Source: Chamaea fasciata (lineage: Eukaryota; Chordata; Aves; Passeriformes; Sylviidae). Taken from it: DNA of 64,000 nucleotides. The number at the start of each line of letters is the position of its first letter. Within the stretch, counting starts at the first letter, position 1. The notes under the pieces were generated by a model. That model ran no database searches, was not told the origin of the DNA, and saw only the letters and a program-made list of their open reading frames with translations. Below are positions 25,946 through 38,514 of this stretch, piece after piece. The position numbers were made by a program, and so were the translations under genes. The stretch is from NCBI GenBank assembly GCA_029207755.1, contig JARCOQ010000002.1:15391156-15455155 (forward strand), read 5' to 3'.

Positions 25946-26870
25946 TGTTTATGTGAAAAGAAAAAGGGTTTAGAAATACCTCTGCCTGAATTAAGGTGCA
26001 AACGAGACAAGATACCAGTTGTCAATAGTGTGGGTTTTATTTAATAGTAAATATGAGAGAGAGTGAGCGAGAGCGAGTGAGAAGAAGGAAGAGAAAGAAG
26101 CAGAAAAGAGGTGGGGGGACAGGAAAAAATGACAGAGACAGAATAAAGAAAATATCACCACTCTGTGGTTCCCACCAGTGTCCCGATGATTCTCACCAGC
26201 TGTTCTTGGTGGTAATGGCCACCCAAAGCATAGAATCCAATCAGTTAATTATACTCTCAGGCCAGGTGGGAATGCCAAGGGAGGGGCAAAGTCTCTTACA
26301 GCAGACTCTGGATCTTTTGCATCATGTGTAATGCTGTGGTGCAAGGCCTCTGGGGAGTGCTTTGAGGGGTCTTTGATGGATTATGACACCCTCTCATCTG
26401 TCTCTCATGTGAATGTCCTGTGGATGTGGACTTCCTGGGGTTGAGGGTTCCACAGCTTGTTTGGGAACAAAACAAAGGGCCAGTTTGTTTGAGGGAGGAT
26501 GGGTGTTCACTGCCTCTGACCAGAGGTAACGCCACACACCTGGAACCTCCTCTCCCCCACCCCACCTTGTTTCAGGGGGAGTCTGTGTAAACCTGGCTTC
26601 TGTGGGCTGTGGTTTCCCTCACCCCAAACCCAGCTAGAGATGATTCTCAGCAAAGCTGCTGGGCTTGGCTTTCTTGTGGATGCATTCCTTTCCCTCAGCC
26701 TTGTTTGTTTCTCCCTAGACCTGAGATGATGAAACAATAGTGTCCCCTTTATCTTATCTAGGCACCTTAACTCAAAGTCCAAAGTTTCAGTCAGGCACCT
26801 TCAAGGAGAGTTCTGTGGTTGTAGCTTCTTTATACAGTTTTCGTTATAATGGGCAAAACTCCTTCATAAC
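25946..26870 (-). repeat. Possible LTR, minus sense
   Basis: The segment begins near TGTTTATGTGAAAAG and has TTTTATTTAAT (about 26034-26044), which would supply AATAAA on the minus strand. A purine-rich GAGAGAGTGAGCGAG run follows (about 26054-26114), then moderately GC-rich sequence to a candidate end near TCATAACA. The composition and signal placement resemble avian LTRs, but neither the ends nor a target duplication could be fixed. Confidence 0.33.
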
Positions 26871-29800
26871 AATGTTTAAGGCATGAATCATTTCCGTCCC
26901 TGACAGTCTTCTTCATGGTCAGGTTGACAAGTATTGACTTCAATGGCTGAGCCATCCCAACAGTCCTGTGAGAGGAGATTTCTCCATTCACAAAAATCCC
27001 ATCTTACATGTGTAAATACTTCTCTTGAGCCAAATTCTCTGATGGTAGTTGTGTCTACTCTCAGCATCAGGACAGCCAGCTTCTTGCTACATTATTGATT
27101 TTTTCTGTAGCATCAGTGAGTATTCAGCTAATGGTTATGGATTTAAACTCAACTTATTGCCATTACATTCAATGTGAAAAGAAAACATCACACTGACAAG
27201 GAAAATATGCTTTTCTGATTGCTACTAACCATCCCTACAACTCCAATGTAGCATGCAAAAGCCTATGACAAAAAAAAATATATCTTTTACTACATGACAA
27301 GCCAAAGCTGAAGATACAAAGAAAGCAAGGACAAGTTGCCAAAGCAGACACCAACCATGTGAAGCTCTCAAGGCTTATCAAAACTATAGCAAGTTGACTA
27401 ACCTTCATCAGAGCCCTTCTACACCTGATGCAAGAGAGAGACAGAGAAACAAATTAGCAGGTAGTGCCCCAAAATCAAAGCTCTGACATAAAACTGGCTG
27501 TCTGACTTCCACACAAACAGACCTAAAAGACAAAATTCATCTCACCTAACACAGGCATCTATGTGAAAGAGTCCTCCATGTGAGCTAGTCACCCCAGGCT
27601 GTCTTTATAGACAGTGAACAGAAACAGAGCATGGTTCTGACCTAATAGAAATGTCTGCTTGAGGCTGAGATTAATTGCATCTCAGAAGGACCTGTTTTCC
27701 TCTCTTGACTCCAATGCCTGGGGAGTGTGGGGTCCATGGCTCAGATGGATGTCTGCAGGCACAGAGCTGGAAAGCCAAGTAAGACGGATTTCACCATGAT
27801 AAATTCCCCCAGAGTGTCAGTGAAGGTGCTTGCCAGTGAAGCACACCATATCTTAGGTCTAGTATTTTAGGAGTTTAAGTGCATTCTTTGCACTGAAAGG
27901 AAAAAAAAAAATGAGCAGAATGGGAACAGCACACATAAACCCAAACTCACCATAACTCGGAGGCAAAGGAAGACAAATTCTATCCTAGAGCTTAGAAACA
28001 GAAAGGACTTTGTGTTAACCCAGTCTGATCTTCTGGAGACAGTGGCTGGAGAAATACCAGTATATTAAACCTGGAACAGTCAATGAATTGGAGGAAAAGA
28101 GATGCCTCAGTGAAATATCCTGGTCATGCAATTCCTTGCGATTATTCACTAACTTGGTACATTGCCAATTGCATATTAGAAGAATAAAACTCTTCCCACT
28201 TGTTGCTTCCTCTTTGGATATTTTTAATCAGCTAATTTCTCCCAAGGCTACCCAAGCAGGCCAGAATTCAATCCAAATTCCCTTTAGAAATAGGAAAGAC
28301 CTGTCTGATCCCTGAGTTTATCCAGCTGCACAGTTTGCAGTGAATAATGACTACTGGGGCTTTAGCAAACTGTGGGGGCAGTAGGGTAAGGGAGGGAAGT
28401 GACAGCTATGAATTATCACAGGCTTGCTGGGGTTATGGAGACTTGTTATGGTATTTCCTATTGATACGTATTTTCTGTATATGTTTATGCAAATATTGAC
28501 ATGATTATGGCATCTTTCTACGGCTAGATTTCCCTGGTATTTTTTTCTCTTCATGTGACAAACCCATAGGAAGAGAATTGGGTTTTTTGGGGAATGGGAC
28601 CATGACAGGTGCAAGCCTTTTTTAGGATAATTGCACTCTAACTGGGAAAGAATCAAATTTCTTTCTCCTTTGCATGCAGCACGGGAGCTCTTGGCCAGTT
28701 ATTCCAACCAAGACCCTCTGGAAGAATCTGTCTTCCCAGAAACTCCAGAATAATCCTTGGGCAGCTGCCTGCCTACCTCAAACAACCCAGTGGAACAGAA
28801 TGAATCCCATACAAGAAGTTTTGGTTGATGTGAAAGGTGTTTCATAGAGCTGCCCCGTGAACTCATGCTGAAACTGTAATCACCACCTGATCCTTCCTCC
28901 GTGTTGTCCTGCAGAATCAGGATGATAGAGCCCTTCATATGCTGCAAGGTCTTCAGGCCACACTTCAATGAAGATGATGAGCTGTTGCATGTTGTCACCA
29001 CCATGGGCAGAAGGAACATATGCAATTTCAGAGCTTATATTTGTGGCCTCACTAAATCAACCTATGAGAAACTGTAGAAAAGAATGTGGAAATTGAATAT
29101 AAATAAAATTGAAGGTACTTGGAAACTGGTCAGCATAAAACTGATGGTGACCAGACTGCATTCCCCTTGGGAGCTGAAGAATGGGAAACAAGTATGGCAA
29201 AGTGACACTGGGAATATTCCCCTTCAAACATTTTTTTTCTGTCCTATACTTGATAGTCTAGGAAGTATCAATTTTAAAAACATTCTTGTCATGACATTGA
29301 CCCTATCAAAAGTTTCAAAATGAGACTAAATTAAAGTCTCAGAACTGCAAATGCAAGAGCACTCCAGGTGCAAAGAGGAACTGACAAAGCTGAGTACAGC
29401 CACAAAGTCAATTGTCTCAGAAAAAACGCCTCTGGTATAGATGAGAACAGGATTCTAAAATCAAATAATAGATTTATGTCATTTCTCATGTCAGGTTGCA
29501 ATTAAAGAGTGAGGTATTGTGTGCAGGGTGAGTGTTTTGTCTCTTTTAATAATCTGTGAGTACTCATTGCTGGTTCTTATGTGTCATATATTCTACATTG
29601 TAGGGCAAGCTAAAGCTACTTAGTGTAAACCAGTGATCCTGGCTTGTTGCTTGCAGTTAATCCTATGGCGTCCTTTGGTTCTCAGTGTACTTGTGTGGTC
29701 TGTTCACATATTGTTTCAAAGAAAAATAATATCAAGGGGGCAGAGCTGGGGCCTGTCTCTGCCAACCTTGCTTTGCCCTTGTTCCAGCTAAGCTATGTAT

Positions 29801-30029
29801 TATGATCAATGCCAATTTAATTGTTATCTTTTTGAGCTTTTTTTCTCAGTAGGATTATGAACAAAATTAAATAATTTGGGTTAGGATACTGAGCCTTAGT
29901 TACTATAAAACCTGAAAACAATTGTCTAGCCAGCTGAAGGAGAATCCCTTTTGGTTGAACAATACCCTTCTTCTAGCTGAGGGATCCAAAGGTAAATGCA
30001 GCAAGAGAATAGAGTCTAAAGAGTAGCTT
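26871..30029. other. Anonymous non-coding stretch
   Basis: No gene was recognised. A minus-strand frame of 108 codons at 28699-29025 has no motif and was not called. Confidence 0.5.
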
Positions 30030-30333
30030 TTAGAGTTTAAAATGTAACACGCTATGCTAATGTAGTAGTTCTTATAGGCTGTATGTCAATTCTGTAGGAT
30101 TTGTGTCTTGAACTGGTTGGTTAGTGTAAATTAGAATATTCACCACAGAAAGAGATATAATGTATTGTAACAGGAATCGCACACTCTCGCTCTCTCTTTT
30201 GGGCATGCTTTTAGCTGTGGCTGGCAGCTTAAGCAAAGCTCTTGTACCCATGACCTATGCAATAAACCGCATGTTTCAGGAGCTGCTCTGGACTCCAGAG
30301 ATCTCTCTCGTCACCGTCCTGTCCGCTCCTACA
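30030..30333 (+). repeat. LTR fragment, same family as 60000-60739
   Basis: Two blocks match 60000-60739: TTTAAAATGTAACA(C/T) with TATAGGCT, and ATATAATG(T/C)ATTGTAA followed by the CAGCT-rich block, ACCCA(T/C)GACCTATG and AATAAAC (30261-30266). It ends CTCCTACA at 30333 and abuts a minus-strand CR1. Plus sense is set by AATAAA near the 3' end. The 5' part is missing or too diverged to see. Confidence 0.62.
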
Positions 30334-30775
30334 CTGTCCAACATGGTCTTGAACACTTCCAAGTATGGGGCAGCCACAGGTTCTTTGGCCAATCTATGCC
30401 AGGGCCTCACCACCCTCACAGGGAAAAATTTCTTCCCAATATCAAATCTAACCCTGCCCTCCCCATTTATTTTGTCCTCTTTGCAATGAAATAACAGGAA
30501 CTGAGTACCAAAGAGCATTTCCAAGATTTTTTAAAAAATTTCTTTACCTGTGTGAAGCCATTCCCCCATGTCCTCTTCCTCCAGACCTTTGAAAAAGTCC
30601 CTGTCCATTTCTCTTGGAGTCCCTTTAGGCCCTAGAAGGGGCTCTAAGATCTCCCTGGAGCCTTCTCTTCTCCAGGATGAACACCCCCAGCTCTCAGCCT
30701 GTCTCCAGAGCAGAGGTGCTCTGCACCTCTGATTGATTCAGTTGCTTCCTCTCAACTTGCTCGACCAGAGGGTTA
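30334..30775 (-). mobile_element. CR1 LINE fragment, minus strand, with an inserted short repeat
   Basis: On + the landmarks are TGGTCTTGAACACTTCCAAG, TGCCAGGGCCTCACCACCCT, AAATTTCTTCCCAATATC, then GCCATTCCCCCATGTCCTC and CGGAGCCTT-like TGGAGCCTTCTCTTCTCCAG, which is the CR1 3' region in reverse. Between the block ending near 30464 and the one starting near 30552, about 87 bp do not belong to CR1 and match 32004-32090. Confidence 0.85.
30465..30551. repeat. Unclassified 87-bp repeat inside CR1, copy 1
   Basis: It shares TTGCAATGAAATA, GAGCATT(T/C)CCAA and a closing TTTACCT with 32004-32090. It interrupts a CR1 fragment whose two sides are collinear, so it arrived as an insertion. No target duplication was identified. 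Confidence 0.55.
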
Positions 30776-33700
30776 AGTCCTATTTATGTTGGCATTATGA
30801 ACATAAGAAGGACCCAGGTAATGGGTTGCCATCAAATCTCAGCTAAGAAACTCGTGGTATGTCAGCAGCTACTGCCAAGGGACCATAATGTACCTGGGTA
30901 AGATAATAAGGTGGTCAGATGGGTTACTTTTGAGATGGTATATTTGGTGTACTTCATTAAGTGTTATCCTGATGTCTGCTTTGGTCTGCACAGAAACCTG
31001 ATGGCATGAATATCCCTCTAGAAATTGAGGTGTGAGGTCACATGTGTCTTCCAGGTGTTTTGCTGTAGGAAAAGAAACCTTGCAGTGGTGTGAGATGTTT
31101 ATGAGGTGATATCTATACCTGGGAGACATGAAGAGAGGAAGAAAGCTGAAGTTCAAGTGCTCTGCTAAGTAGCCTTAAAAAACTTGCCAAAAGCATCTTA
31201 AAGACATTGAACCACTGATACAACACTCCAAATTTCCATTGTATTTGCTACATGAGTTTCTAAAGTTCAGCACTACCATCCTTCTGATGTGGTTAATTTT
31301 TTTCATTGTGGTTGTGTCACTGTTGCCATAGTGGTGTAAAGGAGATCAGAAAGTGCAGTAGTCAAACTGCTGGAGGATCGCTATGAGCAAAAAGCAGGAA
31401 ATGATAGAGGAGAGGATCGAAATACATGCTTTGTGCCTGTAGTCAGGAAACTGGCTTCCTTCTAAGAGAAAACAGGGACAGGAGGCATGGATATGGATCT
31501 ACAGGGAAAAGAAAGGAAGGGAGAGGAAGATCAGAGCATCACCAAGATAAAAAAGATAATGAGATAATACTGTCTGGGGAAATTCAGTTATGATCAGCAT
31601 CTGCTTTGTACTGAGTTTCACTTTCACCAGTATCTTCACTGGAGATGGATAGAAAAGTTGTAAGAGTGTGTGTGGGAGTCAGTGCTCCAGTCTGATGGGC
31701 GTCAGCCAGGTGGGTGAGGCCAGATGCAGGGCTCAGATTTACAAGCCATTGCTGTTGCCTTGCAAAGGATCGACAGCTGGGAGAACGGTGGGAATGTACT
31801 GCTTTGGCCGGGGAATAGATTCAGGATGCTCTGATCTGTACATAATTGTGCTGAGAGTAAGGAACTCCTGCTAACTCTGACAGTTCCCTGTTCAGCTATG
31901 GATGTGTCAATAGAACAAAAATGTTCAAAGCTGGAAGCTTAAGATGTAGGCTCTCACAATGACATACCTTGAACTTCAAAGGAGCTAAATGACTAGGGGG
32001 CTTCATTTGTTTTGGCCTCTGCAATGAAATAGTAGAAACCAAGTGCCTGAGAGCATTCCCAATAATTTGTTTAGTTTTGTTTACCTTTTGTGCCTCAGTT
32101 TCCTCCAAGAAAAAGAGGATTCTGTTTTCCTTTCCCAGTGGATCACAGTGAGGAGCTACATGTAAGAACTTCAGAAAGGGACAAGTGGCATTCTTTACTT
32201 GGATTTATGGAGAAAAGGGAAATTTCTAGTTCAGGTAGTGTGGTGGGATGTTCCTCTCTGCCACAGAAGAGCTTATCTGTTCTATCAGCTCATGTGATAA
32301 GTCAGGGCATCTTTCCCCTCACATGAATTTGCTGATAGGTGAGATGATGCAGGCTGGACATCTGTCTGGTAGGGAGTTATTTCTGGCGCTGTGGAGGTGG
32401 CATTCCCAGCTGACAATAAATGTCTTGCCTTGAGAGCAGATTGGAGGGAGATAAGCCTTGAATTTCTGACTGACAGACACTTTACAAAACAAAAACTGCA
32501 CAAAACTTTCACAAAGCAGAAATCTTCTACACATTCCCTGGAAATGTGTGAGGATCTCTCATCAAGGTTTGGGATGCTGGCCTTTGAGTTACTCTCCTGG
32601 GAGGTGAGTGAAAGGACTCTATGTGTACTCCATCATCAGTTCATTGGTAAGTTACATTCACTCCTAATCTATACTGTTTCTCTGCTAGCTATAATGTAGG
32701 TAGTTTTATGTTGTGCACACATATTTTATGTAATATAGTTGTAGCTCTTTGTTTTAACTTGTGTAGTTAGTAACTCTGTTGAAGGCCTTTTGTTGTTAAT
32801 CTCCTGTCTATTCAACAGACCCGACTGGCCATTTTTAAGAATTTGTGAGCCAAGGTGGTTTAGGTGTAGGTCGCCTGAATTTAAGATGCTGCCAAAAATC
32901 TGAACCTTAGACAGGGCTTCTCTAACACTTTAACTTGATCCATAACAGGTAGCGGAGTTAAAGTTCATGGCTGCAAAGAGAAGCAGCCTTGTCTTGAGTG
33001 ATGCAACTTATGGTGAGAAAGAGCTTCCTTAGGGGTGGCCCATGTGGAACAGTGGCAGTGGAGAAAGTGTTGCATTATTGCAGCACCCATTTTTGGTTTA
33101 AAACACATTATTCGGGTTACCACAGTTGACTTCACAGCTTGGACAGGTGAAAAGTGACATGGGTACTTCAGAAAGATAACCAGGTTTGCTGTTGTATACT
33201 CAGGATGAAGTTTAGTAGAGGGGGACCAAAACTGAGACAGGCATGGCCATTATCAGCTGACAGTATGACCTGTGGCCCATTTGGACAATTTACCTGATAA
33301 CAAAGCCTGTGGAATTCACCAAACCAGAAAAGCTTCTTCAAACACATGGTGATTTTCTCCTGGCTGGGCAGAAAACAGTGATATATGGGCCTCAAAATAA
33401 CAAAGTTTTAAGGAAGATGAGGTCTAAAGCTGAGTCAAAAATGAAATAACTGTGCTGTACCTCTTAAAAAGCCACATCAAACTCTTGGATCTGGACACAG
33501 TAGGCTTCTGGAAGTGTTTAACAATTTTTAAGGCTAACCTTTGGCTTTTTCTCTATTAAGAGACTTTGCCAACAGTTGAAGAAGCAGCACTTTTACTGTC
33601 TGTCAGCTTGAGGAGCCCTGTGTTTCATCTGCCTTTGAACATAGGGAAAAAATGAGGGCATAAGCAAGACCGTAGCTGTGCAGTATCTACTAGCGCTGCC

Positions 33701-35027
33701 ATGTCCTCTTTGGCCTCATGTTTGTGACATGGACTGTTGTGATGAGAGGCTGATTGCCTTCTCCCTCTCCCTTCCTTTCTGCCTTGTGTTCCTGTATCGT
33801 GGAATTCCTTGGTTAGTCCATGTTCAGCATGTGAGACAAAAATGTCTTAGGCTGCAGGTTAGGAGACATGATGGGCCCAGATCTTCTTCTTGGCCGCAGG
33901 TGGGGATACCCTCTAGGCAGCACACCAGTGTCACCATTTTCATGTCACCTGCATCTGCAGTGCTCTGTACAAGAGCTGGATACCTCTGGGCTCAGCTTTT
34001 CTGTGATTTAAGCCTCAATCAAATGGCACAGTGTTGCGTGTTTGGATACCTTTGGGGGAAGGGAGAGCAGGATCCTGTCTGAATGTCTGCTGTTACCTTC
34101 ATCCCCCAGAGAAAGCTCTGGGTTATCATGGGGAGAAGACCAAATCTTGTTCAGCTCACAAGAGGAAGAATTTGGCAGCCTTTTCCCTTACTCTTGCGTT
34201 ACTTCCTCTTCTTAGTTCCTATCTGATGACAGATAACTTGTCTTCATCATAAAGACACTGTCTTTGTCTGGCAGCCCCTGCTCAGGGAAATCCTTGTGGG
34301 TCTGGGAAGAATAGGGCTGAAGGAGGTGAAGTAGTATAGGAAAAGGTTCAAAAACCTTGACTGAAAGTGGTTTGGGTCAGAAAAGCACTGAAGCCTCCTG
34401 CATATTTATGTGAACCTTTGTGCCTTGAGAAATGAGTATGAGGCTTCTGGAGTATACCAGATGCATGGCTCACTTGGACTGGCTTGTTCTGAGTTTTTGG
34501 GTAAACAGGAAAAGGCACAAGAGCAACCTTGGCTTGTCCAAACCAGCTTGGCACATTGTTCATTCTGCTGCCAGTGGTTTCCAAAGGCCACAGGATGGGA
34601 CAGATGTGACTACATCCTTCTCAATGAGACTTGATGAGCTCAGTCCTGGCAAAAAGGGGGGACAGGATAGGTGCAAGCAAATCCCACTATGGAACCTTGT
34701 ATAGGGGTACCTCCGTGTCCAACAAGGAGATGGTCAGCAAATGGAATAGTGGGCTGGGGGCTGAATTTGAGACCTGGGGTCAGCATGGCTGGGAAACACT
34801 GATGCAAGGCTCCTCATTTTTGAGAACTGTAATGGTGAAAATCCTATCACAAGGAGTGTGGCAGTTTTAATTTCTTTCTTTCCTTATTTTTTAATATTGG
34901 AGATCCATTTGGACTGCACACTCATGTGACTTCACACCCATACAGGGACTTGATGTATCACATCCCACTTACACCTGGCTCAGAACACGTCACAAGCATT
35001 TGGGCCAAGGAAAACATTTAGCAGAGG
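30776..35027. other. Anonymous non-coding stretch
   Basis: Apart from the short repeat at 32004-32090, no gene or transposon was recognised. A 134-codon + frame at 33678-34082 shows no family motif. Confidence 0.5.
32004..32090. repeat. Unclassified 87-bp repeat, copy 2
   Basis: It is homologous to 30465-30551 over its whole length, with several substitutions. It runs on into TGCCTCAGTTTCCTCC, a string resembling the conserved 3' part of MIR-type SINEs, so it may be a fragment of an ancient SINE. That identity is tentative. Confidence 0.5.
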
Positions 35028-35337
35028 ACTTCTAGCAGCCTTCCAGTACATAAAGGGGCTCCAAGAGACACAGAGAGGGACTTTGGTCCTTCAGGGACCA
35101 GACAAGAGGAAATGGCTTCTCACTAACAGAGGGCAGGGTTAGATGGGATAATGGAGAGAAATTCTTGACTGTGAGAGTGATCAGGCCCTGGCACAGGTTT
35201 CCCAGAGAAGTTGTGGCTGTCCCATTCCTGGAAGTATTCAAGGCCAAGTTGGATGGGGTTTGGAACAACCTTGTCTAGTGGAAGGTGCCCCTAGGCATGG
35301 GATTGAAATGGGAACCATTCTATGTTTCTGCGATTCA
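35028..35337 (+). mobile_element. CR1 LINE 3' fragment
   Basis: The order of landmarks is CR1-like: GACTTCTAGCAGCCTTCCAG, AAAGGGGCTCCAAGAGA, GGGCAGGGTTAGATGGGAT, CAGGCCCTGGCACAGGTTTC, GAAGTATTCAAGGCCAAG, TAGTGGAAGGTGCCCC, and a decayed tail ACCATTCTATG. It is truncated at the 5' end and in plus orientation. Confidence 0.88.
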
Positions 35338-36635
35338 ATGCTCTCGTCCTTCCCTGGTCTAAGGTGTGCTCAAAGGGTAGGTTTATGTATATTTCTGTCT
35401 TGAACTGATGCATTATGTATACTATCTTTTGGTAGACATGAGTGGGGAGCATAGTTGATGTATTTTCCTTCTTATTTTCTTTGCAACATTTCCCTCTCTT
35501 TCCACTCCGAGGTGCACTTTGCAATGACATCCACCCAGGTCAAGCAAATGTCAACCAGCTAGATGATAGCAGATGAAACCATGCATCCTGTCAGCCACGC
35601 CTAAACCTACACACAGCTGCTATGATAAAGTCACTCCAGGCAATTGTGGAGAATTACTTATAAAATGAGAAGAAGGGATGAAATCACCCTCTCACTCTTC
35701 AGGTTTCCCAAACACATAGGAAGAAGAGAGATGGGATTTTGGGGTGTGTGTCGGTGTGTTTGGTGGCATTTTGAAAAGAATTTTTCCCCTTACTGTAACA
35801 ATTAAAAAGCCAGAAGAAAGATTTCAAAAACAAAAACGAGGAAACCAAACCCCAAAACAACTAAGCTCACTGGTTTCAAGGTGGGTTAACAACGTGAAAA
35901 GCTCATGCCAGAACATGTGTTATTAGCAATAAAAAAGTTCTTTATTCGTCTGTCTGGGGAATTTCTTTCACAGTCATTTTTTAAAAAACTATCTTTATTT
36001 GTTTCCCTTCTATCGCACACACAACCAGATCAGTTAAATAAAACAGAGTTTTATATTCACTCCAGGCAAGGATCCTTGCCAAAATCTGTGCCTCCTTTTT
36101 CTCCCCCCACTCATTTTCTTATATACAGACCAGTGATGAAAACACAAAAAAACCTGAAGTCTATGAGGTGACAGATGAACAAGATGTAGAGGAAAATAAT
36201 CCAAATGGTACTGTGAAGGAATGTCTTTTACTGGCAAAACAGAGCATATTTCTGCAAAGGTTAGAGGAATTTTTCTGTTTCTGTTGGATTTTTCCAAGGC
36301 TGGAAATTTTAATTTCATGAGGAGACTAAGATCCTGCATTTTAGATGTTCCAGACAATTCTTTCCCTTGATTTGTTGCTTTGTTTGTTTAGCTTTTTATC
36401 AACAGTGAGGATTTGTGGTTCAGCTTATTTTATGTGTAGAAATCTCATTTGTGTGAATGTGATTGCCAGATGTGAATAGACACTGACACCACTCAGAGAA
36501 GATTGGAGGAGAATGTTGGCTGCAAATTGTACCCGGAGCTGGTGTTAAACCTACCTAGATAGTTAGATTTTTCCCAATATTCAACCCAGACCTCCTCTGG
36601 CACAACTTAAGGCTATTTTGTTTTGTCTTGTCACT
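35338..36635. other. Anonymous non-coding stretch
   Basis: No gene or repeat was recognised. Confidence 0.5.
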
Positions 36636-37382
36636 TGTTACTTGACAGAAGAGACCAGCCCTCACCTGGCTTCACCCTCCTGTCAGGGAGTTGTAGATAG
36701 TGAGCATGTCCTGCCTGAGCCTCCTTTTCTCCAGGCTAAGCCCCTCAGCTCTCCCACCTCTCAGCACGAGTGCCAGCAAAGGGGTACAATCACTCAAATC
36801 ACTTCTTTCATCCTGCTGGCCACACCACTGCTGACACAAGTAAGGATACTATTGGCCTTCTTGCCCCCCATGGCACACCTGAGCTCATGTTCAGCTGCTG
36901 TGGATCAGCAGCCCCAGGTCCTTTCCCACCCTGCAGCTTTCCAACCACTCTGCACCAAGGCTGGAGAGCTGTGTGGGGTTGTGACTCAGTGTCAAGACCT
37001 GACACTTGGCCTAGTTCAACCTCATACCACTGGCCTTGGCCCATGGATCCAGCCTGCACAGATCCTTCTGTAGAGCCTTCCTGCCCTCCAGCATATCAAC
37101 ACTCCCATATAACTTGGTGTCATCTGTGAATTTACTGAGGGTGCACTTGACTCCCTTGTCTAATTCATCAATAAATACATTACACAAGACAGGCCTCAGT
37201 ACTGAGCCCCAGGGAACCCCGCAAATGATCGGCTGCCAACTGGATTTAATCCCATTCCCCCCACTCTCTGGGCCCAATCATCCAGCCAGTTTTTACCCAG
37301 CAAACAGTGTACCTGTCAAAGCCATGAGCAGACAATTTCTCCAGGAGAATGCTGTAGGAGACAATGCTTTACTAGAGTCTGT
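36636..37382 (-). mobile_element. CR1 LINE fragment, minus strand, with part of the RT frame
   Basis: This 750-bp piece is the largest coding CR1 remnant in the window. On the minus strand, 37277-37011 is an open frame of 88 codons holding the end of the CR1 reverse transcriptase: a VPWGSVL block, then FTDDTKL with the paired aspartates of the RT active site, and [11 protein letters not shown] downstream. The frame has no complete start and the element lacks both its 5' part and its 3' tail, so it is inactive. Downstream non-coding CR1 follows on the minus strand to 36636. The + frames over this region (119-151 codons) are shadows. Confidence 0.9.
37011..37277 (-). pseudogene. CR1 ORF2 reverse transcriptase remnant
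   Basis: This is an 88-codon frame from the C-terminal half of the LINE reverse transcriptase that makes CR1 cDNA at the nick site. The key visible motif is F-T-D-D, equivalent to Y-X-D-D of other RTs, at about residues 50-53. Upstream is the block preceding it (V-P-W-G-S-V-L) with one change from the usual P-Q-G-S. Endonuclease and fingers domains are absent. The fragment is far too short to be active and is a dead copy. Confidence 0.85.
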
Positions 37383-37734
37383 TTCCCAAGGTACTCTCTG
37401 AGTCAATCTTTTGAATAGGCCGCCTGGCCCCCAGAAGTGCAGAGTGGAAGTTTTGTTGATGCCCCTCCTTGCTTCACTGAATATTGAGAACTCTATTATT
37501 TCATGGTCACAGGAATGCCAGCTTCTGTCATAGCACATGGAGCTGACATATCCACAGCAGAAAGTCAGTTCATATTGCAGCAAACTCTGCTTTACAAAAG
37601 TGGACAGGACATGCTGAAGCTTAAATTATCAGTTGCCAAGTACTTGGACTAAAGGAATGGCCAAAGTTCCAAAACTGATGGTTTCTGACCTATTTCTCGT
37701 CTCCTTTTGAGACTGTAGTCACAAAAGAAAATTA
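37383..37734. other. Short non-coding stretch
   Basis: Nothing recognised lies between the CR1 fragment and the following solo LTR. Confidence 0.5.
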
Positions 37735-37739
37735 CACAT

Positions 37740-38514
37740 TGTCTTGGTTTGAAAGACAGGTATCTGTTAGGGAGGGGCAGGGCCTTCCTTTGGAATAGAG
37801 AATTCAAATCCCCTCTCTCCAAATTATTATAAATTTAGAAAATTAAAGGTGCTTTCAGGCAGAGGTATGGGGATGGGAATAACTGTTCTTTACTAGTATG
37901 TATTACAAAGCAAACAAAAACAACAACTACAGCATTAATAGCAAAATAGTACCAAGAACCTTGAGGGCTTTGCTTTACAAAACCCAGGGCAGTTTGGTTT
38001 CAGTGCCCCTGCAGGACTCCAAGAGCACCCGGCTGGAACAGTGGAAAGTCCCGGGCAGACAGCTGGAATGTCAGGATGTCCCCAGCAAGCAGGGGCAGGG
38101 TGTCCGAGCAGGGCAGGGGGGTGCAGGATCACACTGTAGCAAAAAGAGCAGTGCTGACGAAGCCGCGATGGCGGGGCAGGGCTAGGCCAGCTCCAGCAGG
38201 GCAGGTGGAGGAACTCAGAATTTCAGGGCACGCAAGCAGATGATGGTCGATTTCCCAGGGCCGAACTTTCTGGTGACAGTGAGCTCTTCCCGCAGCAAGC
38301 AGCAGCTTGGCCATCCTCTCTCTCCAAATGCCAAGAGCAAGAGAGCCCAAGCTGCCTCCAGCTCTGTCCTTTACCTGCCCCAAAACTTGCATATTTTCCC
38401 CCTCCAAAGTTTCCTCCACCTCTTTGTTTTGGTCAAGCATCCTTAAGCACGCAGTACTTAGTCTCCTAGTAACTTATGGGGAAAAAATTCTTTAGAGTAA
38501 AAAAGGAACAAACA
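37740..38514 (-). repeat. Solo LTR, 775 bp, with perfect 5-bp target duplication
   Basis: The element begins TGTCTTGGTTTG and ends GGAACAAACA, with CACAT on each side (37735-37739 and 38515-38519). No internal retroviral sequence is present. The interior is GC-rich between about 38000 and 38350. Orientation is inferred as minus from the general layout, with the AT-rich end carrying reverse polyadenylation-like signals near the + strand start; this is less certain than the boundaries. Confidence 0.78.

Noticed and set aside
33678..34082. 134-codon + frame
   Set aside because: It is cysteine-rich by chance, with no recognised domain, exon structure or promoter.
36618..37129. 151- and 119-codon + frames
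   Set aside because: They are shadows of the minus-strand CR1 fragment whose RT remnant reads on the other strand.
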